Shown: in pieces, positions 43,744 to 50,729 of the stretch
Numbering within the stretch: the stretch's first letter is position 1
Layout: every line of letters begins with the position of its first letter
DNA from: JAAYGT01 sp050252075
GTDB taxonomy: Bacteria > Pseudomonadota > Gammaproteobacteria > Burkholderiales > Burkholderiaceae_B
NCBI GenBank assembly: GCA_050252075.1
Contig: JBFWLP010000003.1
Location: 1 to 64,000 of the forward strand
DNA length: 64,000 nucleotides
Direction: 5' to 3'
Notes under the pieces: model-generated
What the model was told of the DNA's origin: nothing
Databases searched by the model: none
The model's input: the letters and a program-made list of their open reading frames with translations, nothing else
Position numbers and translations under genes: made by a program

Positions 43744-44907
43744 TTAACGCAGCAGAGACAACACGCCTTGAGGCAACTGATTCGCTTGCGCCAGAACGGA
43801 GGTTCCAGCCTGTTGCAGAATCTGAGAGCGAGTCATATTTGCTACTTCCACCGCGTAGTCTGCATCTTCGATTCGCGAACGGGCAGCCGTCAGGTTTGTC
43901 GAATTCGTTTGCAGGTTGGTGATGGCAGTTTCAAGACGGTTTTGAATCGCCCCGAGATCAGATCTTAAGGTGTCTACGGTTGTCAAGGCCGTGTCCAGGG
44001 CAGCCAACGGATTATCCGTTGCGCCAGTTTTTAGTGCCCGTGCAGTCAGATCACTCATGTCCAGCGTGAAAGCGGCAGTAGTGGTGGCTGTTGCAGCATC
44101 GTTCGGGTTTAGTGCAACATAATATACACGGTTCTCTAAGCCCGTTTCTGCCTGTTCTGTTGAGGTAAGAGCAGCGACTGTGACTTGGGCAAACCAGTTG
44201 CCTGCGTCGTCTACGAGCGCGTTAGCGGTATCGATCGTGACCGTGCCTGTAGTGATTCCAAGATCCGTTTTAAATTCTGCAGTGCCAGCCGCTGTAACCG
44301 ATGAGTCTGCAATCTCTGTGGTTTCGCCCCATGCGGCCTCAAATGCAGCAGTAGATGCTGCAACTGGGGTGCCTTTCGCGCCATTGACATTGAATGTCGA
44401 CAGGTCAAGTGAATTGGAGGTAATCGCTTCCAGATCAATTTCGATCACTTCACCGTCATTGGCACCCACCTGAATGTTCAGTGTGGTGTCGTTCGCCAGA
44501 ACTTTTACGCCGTTGAAGTCGGTTTGTGCTGAAATACGGTCAATTTCAGCCAGGCGTTGATTAATTTCAGCCTGCAGTGAGTCGCGGTCGGCAGTCGTGT
44601 ATGTATCGTTCAGTGACTGAACGGCCAGTTCACGAATGCGTTGCAGGTTGGTGTTGACTTCGTTCAGCGCGCCTTCGGCGGTTTGGGCTACCGAAATACC
44701 GTCGTTGGCGTTACGCTGGGCTTGTGCCAGGCCGCGAGTTTGTGCGCTCATGCGGTTGGCAATGGCCTGGCCGGCGGCGTCGTCTTTGGCGCTGTTGATG
44801 CGCAGGCCCGACGACAGGCGCTCAATGGCGTTGCCCAGGGCGGATTGGGATTTCTGCAGGTTGTTCTGAGCAACCAGGGACAGATAGTTGGTGTTGATAA
44901 CTGACAT
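43744..44907 (-). CDS. fliC: Flagellin
   Basis: Major filament protein, 387 residues. The ATG at 44907 is preceded by a good Shine-Dalgarno (AAGGAG) and gives the classic start MSVINTNYLSLVAQNNLQKS; the open frame upstream is not conserved. D0/D1 N-terminal (1-140, with LSSGLRINSAKDDAAGQAIA) and C-terminal (about 300-387, ending QANQLPQGVLSLLR) helices are standard. The surface-exposed middle (about 160-295) is short and rich in Thr, Ser and Ala, a plausible substrate for O-glycosylation by the adjacent OGT-like fusion. A sigma-28 promoter lies upstream and a strong terminator downstream. Confidence 0.97.
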   Translation of the reverse strand: MSVINTNYLSLVAQNNLQKSQSALGNAIERLSSGLRINSAKDDAAGQAIANRMSAQTRGLAQAQRNANDGISVAQTAEGALNEVNTNLQRIRELAVQSLNDTYTTADRDSLQAEINQRLAEIDRISAQTDFNGVKVLANDTTLNIQVGANDGEVIEIDLEAITSNSLDLSTFNVNGAKGTPVAASTAAFEAAWGETTEIADSSVTAAGTAEFKTDLGITTGTVTIDTANALVDDAGNWFAQVTVAALTSTEQAETGLENRVYYVALNPNDAATATTTAAFTLDMSDLTARALKTGATDNPLAALDTALTTVDTLRSDLGAIQNRLETAITNLQTNSTNLTAARSRIEDADYAVEVANMTRSQILQQAGTSVLAQANQLPQGVLSLLR

Positions 44908-44928
44908 GATGAACTCCTTCGAGTAACA

Positions 44929-44991
44929 AATACGGCGACACGAGATCCGCCTGATTGCCAAGAAGAAAACGTTGGGTTTCTGTGCCGTATT
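44929..44991 (-). promoter_or_regulatory. Long-range stem in the fliC leader
   Basis: AATACGGC (44929-44936) and GCCGTATT (44984-44991) are a perfect 8-bp inverted repeat, extended by ACA/TGT after one unpaired base. They enclose about 47 nt in the predicted ~125-nt fliC leader. This could stabilise the abundant flagellin mRNA or present a regulator site. Structure prediction by eye only. Confidence 0.45.
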
Positions 44992-45038
44992 ACTGGTTTA
45001 CACCCTGACTTAAAGCCGTTTCTTCCTGTTCACTCTCG

Positions 45039-45065
45039 TTAACGGCCCGGTTTGGAACAACTTTA
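45039..45065 (-). promoter_or_regulatory. Sigma-28 (FliA) promoter for fliC
   Basis: On the minus strand TAAAGTTG, 11 nt, GCCGTTAA: one mismatch in each box to the FliA consensus. The start is near 45032, giving an unusually long leader of about 125 nt before the flagellin ATG. Confidence 0.88.
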
Positions 45066-45185
45066 GGGCGAATCGCATAAATATTTTTGGCTTCATGCGT
45101 TACATGTATGTGGGTGGATTCTTCTTCTCAAACGACTCCGGTGCGTCGTATAACCCTGTTTGGCAGACTGCATAAGGGGGGGGCG

Positions 45186-46391
45186 ATGAAATTTGGTTTT
45201 ACGGATCCCATGTTTGAAACGTGGGCGCAGCGGGCGCTGCTGAATGTGCCGGGCGGCGGGGCCGAGGTGGGCGAGGTGGCGGCCATGGTGGGCCGTATTC
45301 CCGATGGGGATCGAGGGGCGTGGTTTGCGGCCTGGACGGCGTTGGCCGACAAATTGTCGGACCAGGCCGGGCAGTGCCTGCGCCAGGGGCACCGGGCAAG
45401 TGCCCGGCAGCTGTTTCAGCGGGCCAGTACGTATTACCGCTTGTCGTATCCGTTGTTGTTCGGGCGGCCCACCGATGCCCGGGTGGTTCAGGGGTATCAG
45501 CGTGAGGCGCAGGCGTTTGCGCAGGCGGCGGCGCTTTTTTCCGAGCCGGTGCAGGCGGTGGAGATTCCGTATGAAAATACGACGTTGCCGGGGTACTTTT
45601 ATTCGGGCGGGCCGGGCACGCGTCCGTTGGTGGTGTGTACCAATGGCTACGATGAAACCTTGCATGCCATGCACTATGCCCATGCGGTGGCGGCGCAGCA
45701 GCGCGGCTACCATGTACTGGTGTTCGACGGCCCTGGGCAGGGGCGGGCGCTGATCGAACAAGGGCTAACCATGCGGCCTGACTGGGAAGCCGTGGTGCAG
45801 CAGGTGGTGGATTATGCAGTGGCGTTGCCGGGCGTGGATGCCTTGCGCATTGCCCTGGTGGGGTGGAGTTTTGGCGGGTATCTGGCGCCGCGGGCGGCGG
45901 CGGGCGAGCCGCGTATTGCGGCGTTAATTGCCGATCCGGGCCAGTGGGATATGCTGGATGCGGTGCGCGGCATGTTCAGCAAGATGGGGGCCGGTGAGCT
46001 GGCCCGGGCGTTGCCGCAGGCCACGGAAAGCGATTTGCAGCCGGTGGTGCAGGCCATACAGGCCAATCCGGCCCTGCGCTGGACAGTCATGCAGCGCGGT
46101 TACTGGGTGCATGGGGTGGATTCGTTTTCGGGGTATGTGCAGGCGCTGGCGCAGTTTCGCCTGTCGCACCTGGCCGGGCAAATTGCCTGCCCCACGCTGC
46201 TCACGTGGGCGAAAGACGATCCTATTGCCGCCTTTGCCCCGGTGCTGTATGAATCGCTGAACTGCCCGAAAACCCTAATAACATTCAGTGCCGATGAAGG
46301 CACCGGGGGCCATTGCGAAACGTTGGCACGCTCGGTGTATCACCAGCGCGCCTACGATTGGCTGGGGCAGGTGTTCAACCACCCAGGTTGA
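45186..46391 (+). CDS. Alpha/beta hydrolase, FrsA/DUF1100-like
   Basis: A 401-residue cytoplasmic esterase-like protein. The ATG at 45186 was chosen (MKFGFTDPMFETWAQRALLN) because it follows a G-rich ribosome-binding site and earlier codons are not conserved. A helical N-terminal cap (1-130) precedes the hydrolase core, with oxyanion region VVCTNGYDETLHAMHYA, nucleophile elbow GWSFGGY (Ser about residue 224), acid in LLTWAKDDPI and His in GTGGHCE. The layout resembles FrsA, 2,6-dihydropseudooxynicotine hydrolase and related C-C or ester hydrolases. The substrate is unknown. Its end overlaps the convergent Bug gene by 17 bp. Confidence 0.8.
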   Translation: MKFGFTDPMFETWAQRALLNVPGGGAEVGEVAAMVGRIPDGDRGAWFAAWTALADKLSDQAGQCLRQGHRASARQLFQRASTYYRLSYPLLFGRPTDARVVQGYQREAQAFAQAAALFSEPVQAVEIPYENTTLPGYFYSGGPGTRPLVVCTNGYDETLHAMHYAHAVAAQQRGYHVLVFDGPGQGRALIEQGLTMRPDWEAVVQQVVDYAVALPGVDALRIALVGWSFGGYLAPRAAAGEPRIAALIADPGQWDMLDAVRGMFSKMGAGELARALPQATESDLQPVVQAIQANPALRWTVMQRGYWVHGVDSFSGYVQALAQFRLSHLAGQIACPTLLTWAKDDPIAAFAPVLYESLNCPKTLITFSADEGTGGHCETLARSVYHQRAYDWLGQVFNHPG

Positions 46392-47346
46392 GGTTGCGCG
46401 ATTTAACCAGCTCGGCCCATTTTCTGGCGTCGGTGCCGATGAACTCTTCGGTTTGTTGCGGGGTGCTGGGGCCGGTGATCATGCCGGCCGCCTCAACGGC
46501 GGTTTTGAATTTGTCGGTTTTCATAATGTCGTTGAGCAGGGCGTTCACCTTGGCAATGCGGTCGGCGGGCGTGCCTTGCGTGGTGGCAACGGCAAACCAC
46601 TGGGTGGCGTCGTAGCCCTTGATGCCGGCTTCCTGCACGGTGGGTACCTGGGGCAGGCTGGGCAGGCGGTAGGTGGTGGTGACGGCATAGGGCTTGAGCG
46701 CGCCCGACTTCAGGTGCGGCAGCACGGGTGTGGGGCCCAGAATGGCCAGCGGTACCTGGGCGCCGACAACGTCGGTAACGGCCTGGCCGCCTCCTTTGTA
46801 GGGAATCTGGGTCATTTGCACGCCGGCCAGGTCATTCACCAGTTCACCGGCCAGGTGTTGCGAGGTGCCGGTGCCCGATGTGGCGTAGTTCCACCGGCCG
46901 GGGTTGGCCTTGGCGCTGGCAATCACTTCCTGCAGTGTGTTTTCCGGGTTTTTGGACGGCCCGGTAATGATCATGGGGCCTTGGGCCAGCAATACCACCG
47001 GCGCCAGTTCTTTGCCGACCGATGGTTCCGGGCGCGGGAAAATGATGGGGCCGGGCACGGTGATCAGCAGGGTGTCTTTGGGGTCGGCCTTGGCCACGAA
47101 TTGCAGGGCGATCGAGCCGGATGCGCCGGGGCGGTTTTCCACCACGACCGACTGGCCCAGTTTTTCGCCTAGCTGTTCGGCGGCAATGCGGGTCAGCACG
47201 TCGGCGGTGCCGCCGGGTGCGAAACCGACAATCCAGCGCACAGGGGCTTGCGGCCAGTTCTCGGCTGCCAGGGCCGGCGCCGACAGGGCCAGGGTGCAGG
47301 CGGCCAGCAGGCCGCGCAGCAACAGGGGGTGTTTCAGATTTTTCAT
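46375..47346 (-). CDS. Bug-family periplasmic solute-binding receptor
   Basis: Tripartite tricarboxylate transporter substrate-binding protein of the Bug family, greatly expanded in Alcaligenaceae. The 323-residue precursor has a signal peptide ending ALA at about residues 26-28, then WPQAPVRWIVGFAPGGTADV with the family GFAPGG loop. NRPGASGSIALQFVAKADP, YATSGTGTSQHLAGEL and MTQIPYKGGGQAVTDVV follow. No membrane subunits are encoded nearby, as usual for orphan Bug proteins. It lies 27 bp after the sulfatase on the same strand, so a sulfated organic acid or its product is a reasonable guess for the ligand. Confidence 0.93.
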   Translation of the reverse strand: MKNLKHPLLLRGLLAACTLALSAPALAAENWPQAPVRWIVGFAPGGTADVLTRIAAEQLGEKLGQSVVVENRPGASGSIALQFVAKADPKDTLLITVPGPIIFPRPEPSVGKELAPVVLLAQGPMIITGPSKNPENTLQEVIASAKANPGRWNYATSGTGTSQHLAGELVNDLAGVQMTQIPYKGGGQAVTDVVGAQVPLAILGPTPVLPHLKSGALKPYAVTTTYRLPSLPQVPTVQEAGIKGYDATQWFAVATTQGTPADRIAKVNALLNDIMKTDKFKTAVEAAGMITGPSTPQQTEEFIGTDARKWAELVKSRNLNLGG

Positions 47347-47373
47347 GGGGTTGTCCAGTAAGCAAGAAAGGGG

Positions 47374-48705
47374 TTAGTGGGTGTCCGGGGCGCCCGGTAG
47401 TGTGTTGGGGTGCGCTTTTACGCTGTCGTTGAAGGCGCGGATCATGCGCAGCATGGGGCCCATCACCCAGGTGTTGAAGATCAGCACATCGCTTTCTTCC
47501 TTGGGGTCGGTCAGCAGGTTGAACAGGTAGGGCGATTCCAGCTTGCCTTCACCCTTGTTCACCTCGGGCTCCCAGTAAAAGTGCAGTTTCCAGTGGCGCC
47601 ATTTCACGGCGCGCAGGTCGTTCTTGATGTAGAAGAGGAACCCTTCGCGGTTCGATTTCTCGTTGCCCAGGAAAAATTCGGTCTGGTCCACCCCGTCGAT
47701 GGGTTTGCCGGCGGGCAAGGGTGCACCGGCCAGGCCGGCCAGGGTGGTGAACAGGTCGGTAACATGCACGATTTCGTTGCTGACCCGCCCCGGCTGCACT
47801 TTGCCGGGCCAGCGGATAATGAAGGGCACGCGCAGGCTGCCTTCCATGGCGGTGTGGTAGGTGCCTGTCCACATGCCGGCCGACCCGCGGTAGGGGCGGC
47901 GAAATTCCGGGCCGTTGTCGCTGGCAAAAATGAAGACGGTATTTTCGGCAATGCCCAGGTCGTCCACTGCCTGCATGATCTGGCCAACCCGATGATCCAT
48001 CTCGATGACCGAGTCGGGGAAATCGCCCGCGCCGGAGCGTCCGGTAAAGTCGGGGTGCGGCAGGGTGGGGAAATGCAGGTGCACCATGGGGAAGTACAGG
48101 AAGAACGGCTGGTTTTGCCGGTGCCGGCGCTGCATGAAGTCGACGCTGCGGTCGACCAGGTCGGCGTCGATGCCGCGGCGCGCGTCCAGGTCGTACACCT
48201 TGACATTGCGCGAGGGTTCGCCCGCCTTGCCTTCCATAATGTACGGCAGGTCAACCACACTGGGGTCGTATCCCACGGTCGACGTGAACTGACTTTCGTC
48301 GGTGGTGCGGGGTATGCCGTACCACTCGTCGAAGCCGCGATCCGACGGGAAGCGGCCTTCAATGTCGCCCAGGTGCCATTTGCCGAAATGGGCGGTGGCG
48401 TAGCCTTGCTGCGACAGCAGCTGGGCCAGCGTGGTTTCGTCGCGCGTCAGGCCCTGGGGCAAACCGGCGGGCACCGACTGCAGGCAGCCGGTGCGTATGG
48501 GGTGGCGCCCGCTCATCAAGGCCGAGCGCGTGGGCACGCAGTCGCTTTCCACGTTGAAGTTTTGCAGCAGCAAGCCTTGCGAGGCCAGGCGGTCGATATG
48601 GGGGGTGGGCTGGCCGCGCAGGGCGCCGCCGCCGTAGCAGCCCAGTTCACCCCAGCCCAGGTTGTCGGCAAGAATTAAAACGATGTTCGGTTTCTGGCAG
48701 GTCAT
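47374..48705 (-). CDS. Type I sulfatase (formylglycine-dependent)
   Basis: Alkaline-phosphatase-superfamily sulfatase of 443 residues. The ATG at 48705 (MTCQKPNIVLILADNLGWGE) was chosen; the upstream in-frame part has no conserved sequence. The metal-binding ADN motif near the N-terminus is followed by the formylglycine signature CVPTRSALMSGR (Cys about residue 55). Other motifs are FGKWHLGD and FASDNGPEF. There is no signal peptide, so it acts in the cytoplasm. It needs a formylglycine-generating or anSME enzyme encoded elsewhere. It forms an operon with the Bug gene and diverges from a LysR regulator. Confidence 0.93.
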   Translation of the reverse strand: MTCQKPNIVLILADNLGWGELGCYGGGALRGQPTPHIDRLASQGLLLQNFNVESDCVPTRSALMSGRHPIRTGCLQSVPAGLPQGLTRDETTLAQLLSQQGYATAHFGKWHLGDIEGRFPSDRGFDEWYGIPRTTDESQFTSTVGYDPSVVDLPYIMEGKAGEPSRNVKVYDLDARRGIDADLVDRSVDFMQRRHRQNQPFFLYFPMVHLHFPTLPHPDFTGRSGAGDFPDSVIEMDHRVGQIMQAVDDLGIAENTVFIFASDNGPEFRRPYRGSAGMWTGTYHTAMEGSLRVPFIIRWPGKVQPGRVSNEIVHVTDLFTTLAGLAGAPLPAGKPIDGVDQTEFFLGNEKSNREGFLFYIKNDLRAVKWRHWKLHFYWEPEVNKGEGKLESPYLFNLLTDPKEESDVLIFNTWVMGPMLRMIRAFNDSVKAHPNTLPGAPDTH

Positions 48706-48783
48706 TGCGCCGGTGTTTCCAAAAAGATAAATAAATTGCCAAGCACAGTGGCATTGCATTATAGGTAGGGGTGGTTTCGTGAT

Positions 48784-48808
48784 TTAATTCCCAATTGTTG
48801 GTAATTAA
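48784..48808. promoter_or_regulatory. LysR-type operator between sulfatase and regulator
   Basis: A 25-bp imperfect palindrome (10 of 12 pairs match) has arms TTAATT and AATTAA around CCCAATTGTTGG. It contains T-N11-A matches as expected for LysR-type regulators and sits 12 bp upstream of the lysR ATG and about 80 bp upstream of the divergent sulfatase start. Confidence 0.7.
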
Positions 48809-48820
48809 GTCTTTTTTGGA

Positions 48821-49735
48821 ATGAATTTAAGTTTTCGCGACCTGGAGTACTTCCTGGCCATGGCGGAAACGGGCCACATGGGGCAGGCCGCGCTGCGTTG
48901 CGGCGTAACCCAGTCGGCTCTGTCGAAGTCGCTGCGCCGCCTGGAAGAGGAAACCGGGCTCACCCTGTTTGATCGCAGTGCGCGCCGTATCTGGCTGAAT
49001 GCGTCGGGTGTGGCGTTTCTGGAACATGCCCGTCGCTTGCACGCCCAGTATCAGGATGCCTTGCTGCATACGTCGGCGCTGACGCTGGGCGAGGCCGGTT
49101 TGCTGCGCCTGGGGGCCACGGGCGCCACGCTCGATTCCCTGGTGCTGCCCGCCCTGGGGCGTTTGTTGCCCCAGCGCCCGGCGCTGCGGGCCTGCCTGAC
49201 GGTGGGGCTGTCCGATGATCTGTTCGATCAGGTGGTGCAGGGTGCGCTGGACATGGCGGTGGCGCCGGTGTACGCACGTACGGCGGTGCCCGACGGCACC
49301 GAAAAGACGGTGCTGCGCGAAGACGCCATGCATATTGTGGTACGGTCCGGGCACCCTTTGCTGGCCCGCACCCCTTTGCAGCTGGCCGATACCCTGGACT
49401 ACCCATGGATTTTGCCGCTGGTGCAGTCGTCGGCGCGGCAGGCTCTGTTCCGTTACTTTGAAATGCACGGGCTGGCGTCGCCGCGCCCGGCCATGGAGGT
49501 GCCGTTTGTGTCGCCGGGCACGCTGGCGCTGGTGGAGCAGGGCGACTTCATTTCCTTTGCCCACGGTAATGCCGCCGATCTGGTGCGGCGCCATGCCGTG
49601 CATGTCTTGCCCATTTATGTACCGATTGCCCGCCAGCTGTGCCTGTTAACCCGCCGGGGCGGCACCTGGACACCCCTGATGCAGGCCTTTGATCAAACGC
49701 TGCGGGAGTCGCTGAGTGCCAGAGCCATGGCGTAA
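48821..49735 (+). CDS. LysR-family transcriptional regulator
   Basis: A 304-residue regulator with an N-terminal winged helix-turn-helix (about 1-62: MNLSFRDLEYFLAMAETGHM, then CGVTQSALSKSLRRLEEETG) and a C-terminal periplasmic-binding-like effector domain (about 90-300). Being divergent from the sulfatase-Bug pair with a palindrome between, it most likely controls that pair and itself, with a sulfated substrate or product as effector. Its 3' end overlaps the convergent pdxA-like gene by 43 bp. Confidence 0.93.
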   Translation: MNLSFRDLEYFLAMAETGHMGQAALRCGVTQSALSKSLRRLEEETGLTLFDRSARRIWLNASGVAFLEHARRLHAQYQDALLHTSALTLGEAGLLRLGATGATLDSLVLPALGRLLPQRPALRACLTVGLSDDLFDQVVQGALDMAVAPVYARTAVPDGTEKTVLREDAMHIVVRSGHPLLARTPLQLADTLDYPWILPLVQSSARQALFRYFEMHGLASPRPAMEVPFVSPGTLALVEQGDFISFAHGNAADLVRRHAVHVLPIYVPIARQLCLLTRRGGTWTPLMQAFDQTLRESLSARAMA

Positions 49736-50724
49736 GCGGCGCGCAGCGAGGCGGGGTCGGCCAGGCCTTTTCCCGCGATGTCGAAGGCGGTGCCGTGATC
49801 CACGCTGGTACGCACAAAGGGCAGGCCCACCGTAACGTTCACGCCCTCGTCAACGCCCAGGTACTTTACGGGGATCAGGCCCTGGTCGTGGTATTGCGCC
49901 ACCACAATGTCGAATTCGCCCTGGCGCGCCCGCATGAAAACCGTGTCGCCCGGCCAGGGGCCGCTGGCATTGATGCCTTCGGCACACGCCTGCGCAATGG
50001 CCGGAGCGATGATGCGGATTTCCTCGTTGCCGAACTTGCCGTCTTCACCGGCATGCGGGTTCAGGCCCGCCACGGCCACCCGGGGCCGGGCAATGCCGGC
50101 CTGCCGGCAGGCCAGGTGAGCCAGGCGAATGGTTTGCAGTTCGGCCTGCAGGGTGATCAGTGCCGGCACCTTGGCCAGGGGCTCGTGAATGGTGACCAGA
50201 ATGACGCGCAGCTGTTCATTGGCCAGCATCATGGCCACCTGCGGCGTGCCGGTGCGCTGGGCCAGAATTTCGGTGTGGCCGGGGTGGTCGATGCCGCCGG
50301 CCTGCATGGCTTTTTTGTGCAGGGGGGCGGTGACAATGGCCCGGATATGGCCGGCCCGGGCGTCGTCGATGGCCTGGCACAGGTATTCGTAGGCGGCCCG
50401 CCCCGCCTGGGCGCTGATTTTGCCGGGCGGCAAATCGGACGGCAGGGGTTCCCAGCGGTTCACCACAGGCAGCGTGTGGCCGGTACTGCCGCCATGATCG
50501 GGCCATTGCCCGGTAATGTCGCACACCTGTATGTGGTCGCCCAGCCCCAGCCGCCGGGCCGTGGTTTGCAGAATGCCGGCGTCGCCGTACACCACGGCCG
50601 GGTGGCTTAACGGGCGGGTGAAGAGCTTGACCACGATTTCCGGCCCGATGCCGGCCGCGTCGCCCAGGGTGATACCCACCGGGCGCGAGGAGGCGGTGAG
50701 CGCGGTTCCGGCGGGGTGAGCCAC
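49693..50724 (-). CDS. pdxA: PdxA-family 4-phosphohydroxy-L-threonine dehydrogenase
   Basis: NAD-dependent dehydrogenase of the PdxA family, 343 residues, with a GTG start 5 bp after the phoH stop. PdxA makes the pyridoxal-phosphate precursor from 4-hydroxythreonine-4-phosphate. Seen: VGITLGDAAGIGPEIVVKLF, metal-binding His in HPGHTEILAQ, VAQYHDQGLIPVKYLG and VDHGTAFDIAGKG. PdxA for vitamin B6 usually sits beside ksgA and surA, not here. A catabolic PdxA2-type role in a sugar-acid pathway cannot be excluded, though no DUF1537 kinase gene is nearby. Confidence 0.9.
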   Translation of the reverse strand: MAHPAGTALTASSRPVGITLGDAAGIGPEIVVKLFTRPLSHPAVVYGDAGILQTTARRLGLGDHIQVCDITGQWPDHGGSTGHTLPVVNRWEPLPSDLPPGKISAQAGRAAYEYLCQAIDDARAGHIRAIVTAPLHKKAMQAGGIDHPGHTEILAQRTGTPQVAMMLANEQLRVILVTIHEPLAKVPALITLQAELQTIRLAHLACRQAGIARPRVAVAGLNPHAGEDGKFGNEEIRIIAPAIAQACAEGINASGPWPGDTVFMRARQGEFDIVVAQYHDQGLIPVKYLGVDEGVNVTVGLPFVRTSVDHGTAFDIAGKGLADPASLRAAYAMALALSDSRSV

Positions 50725-50729
50725 GGCGG

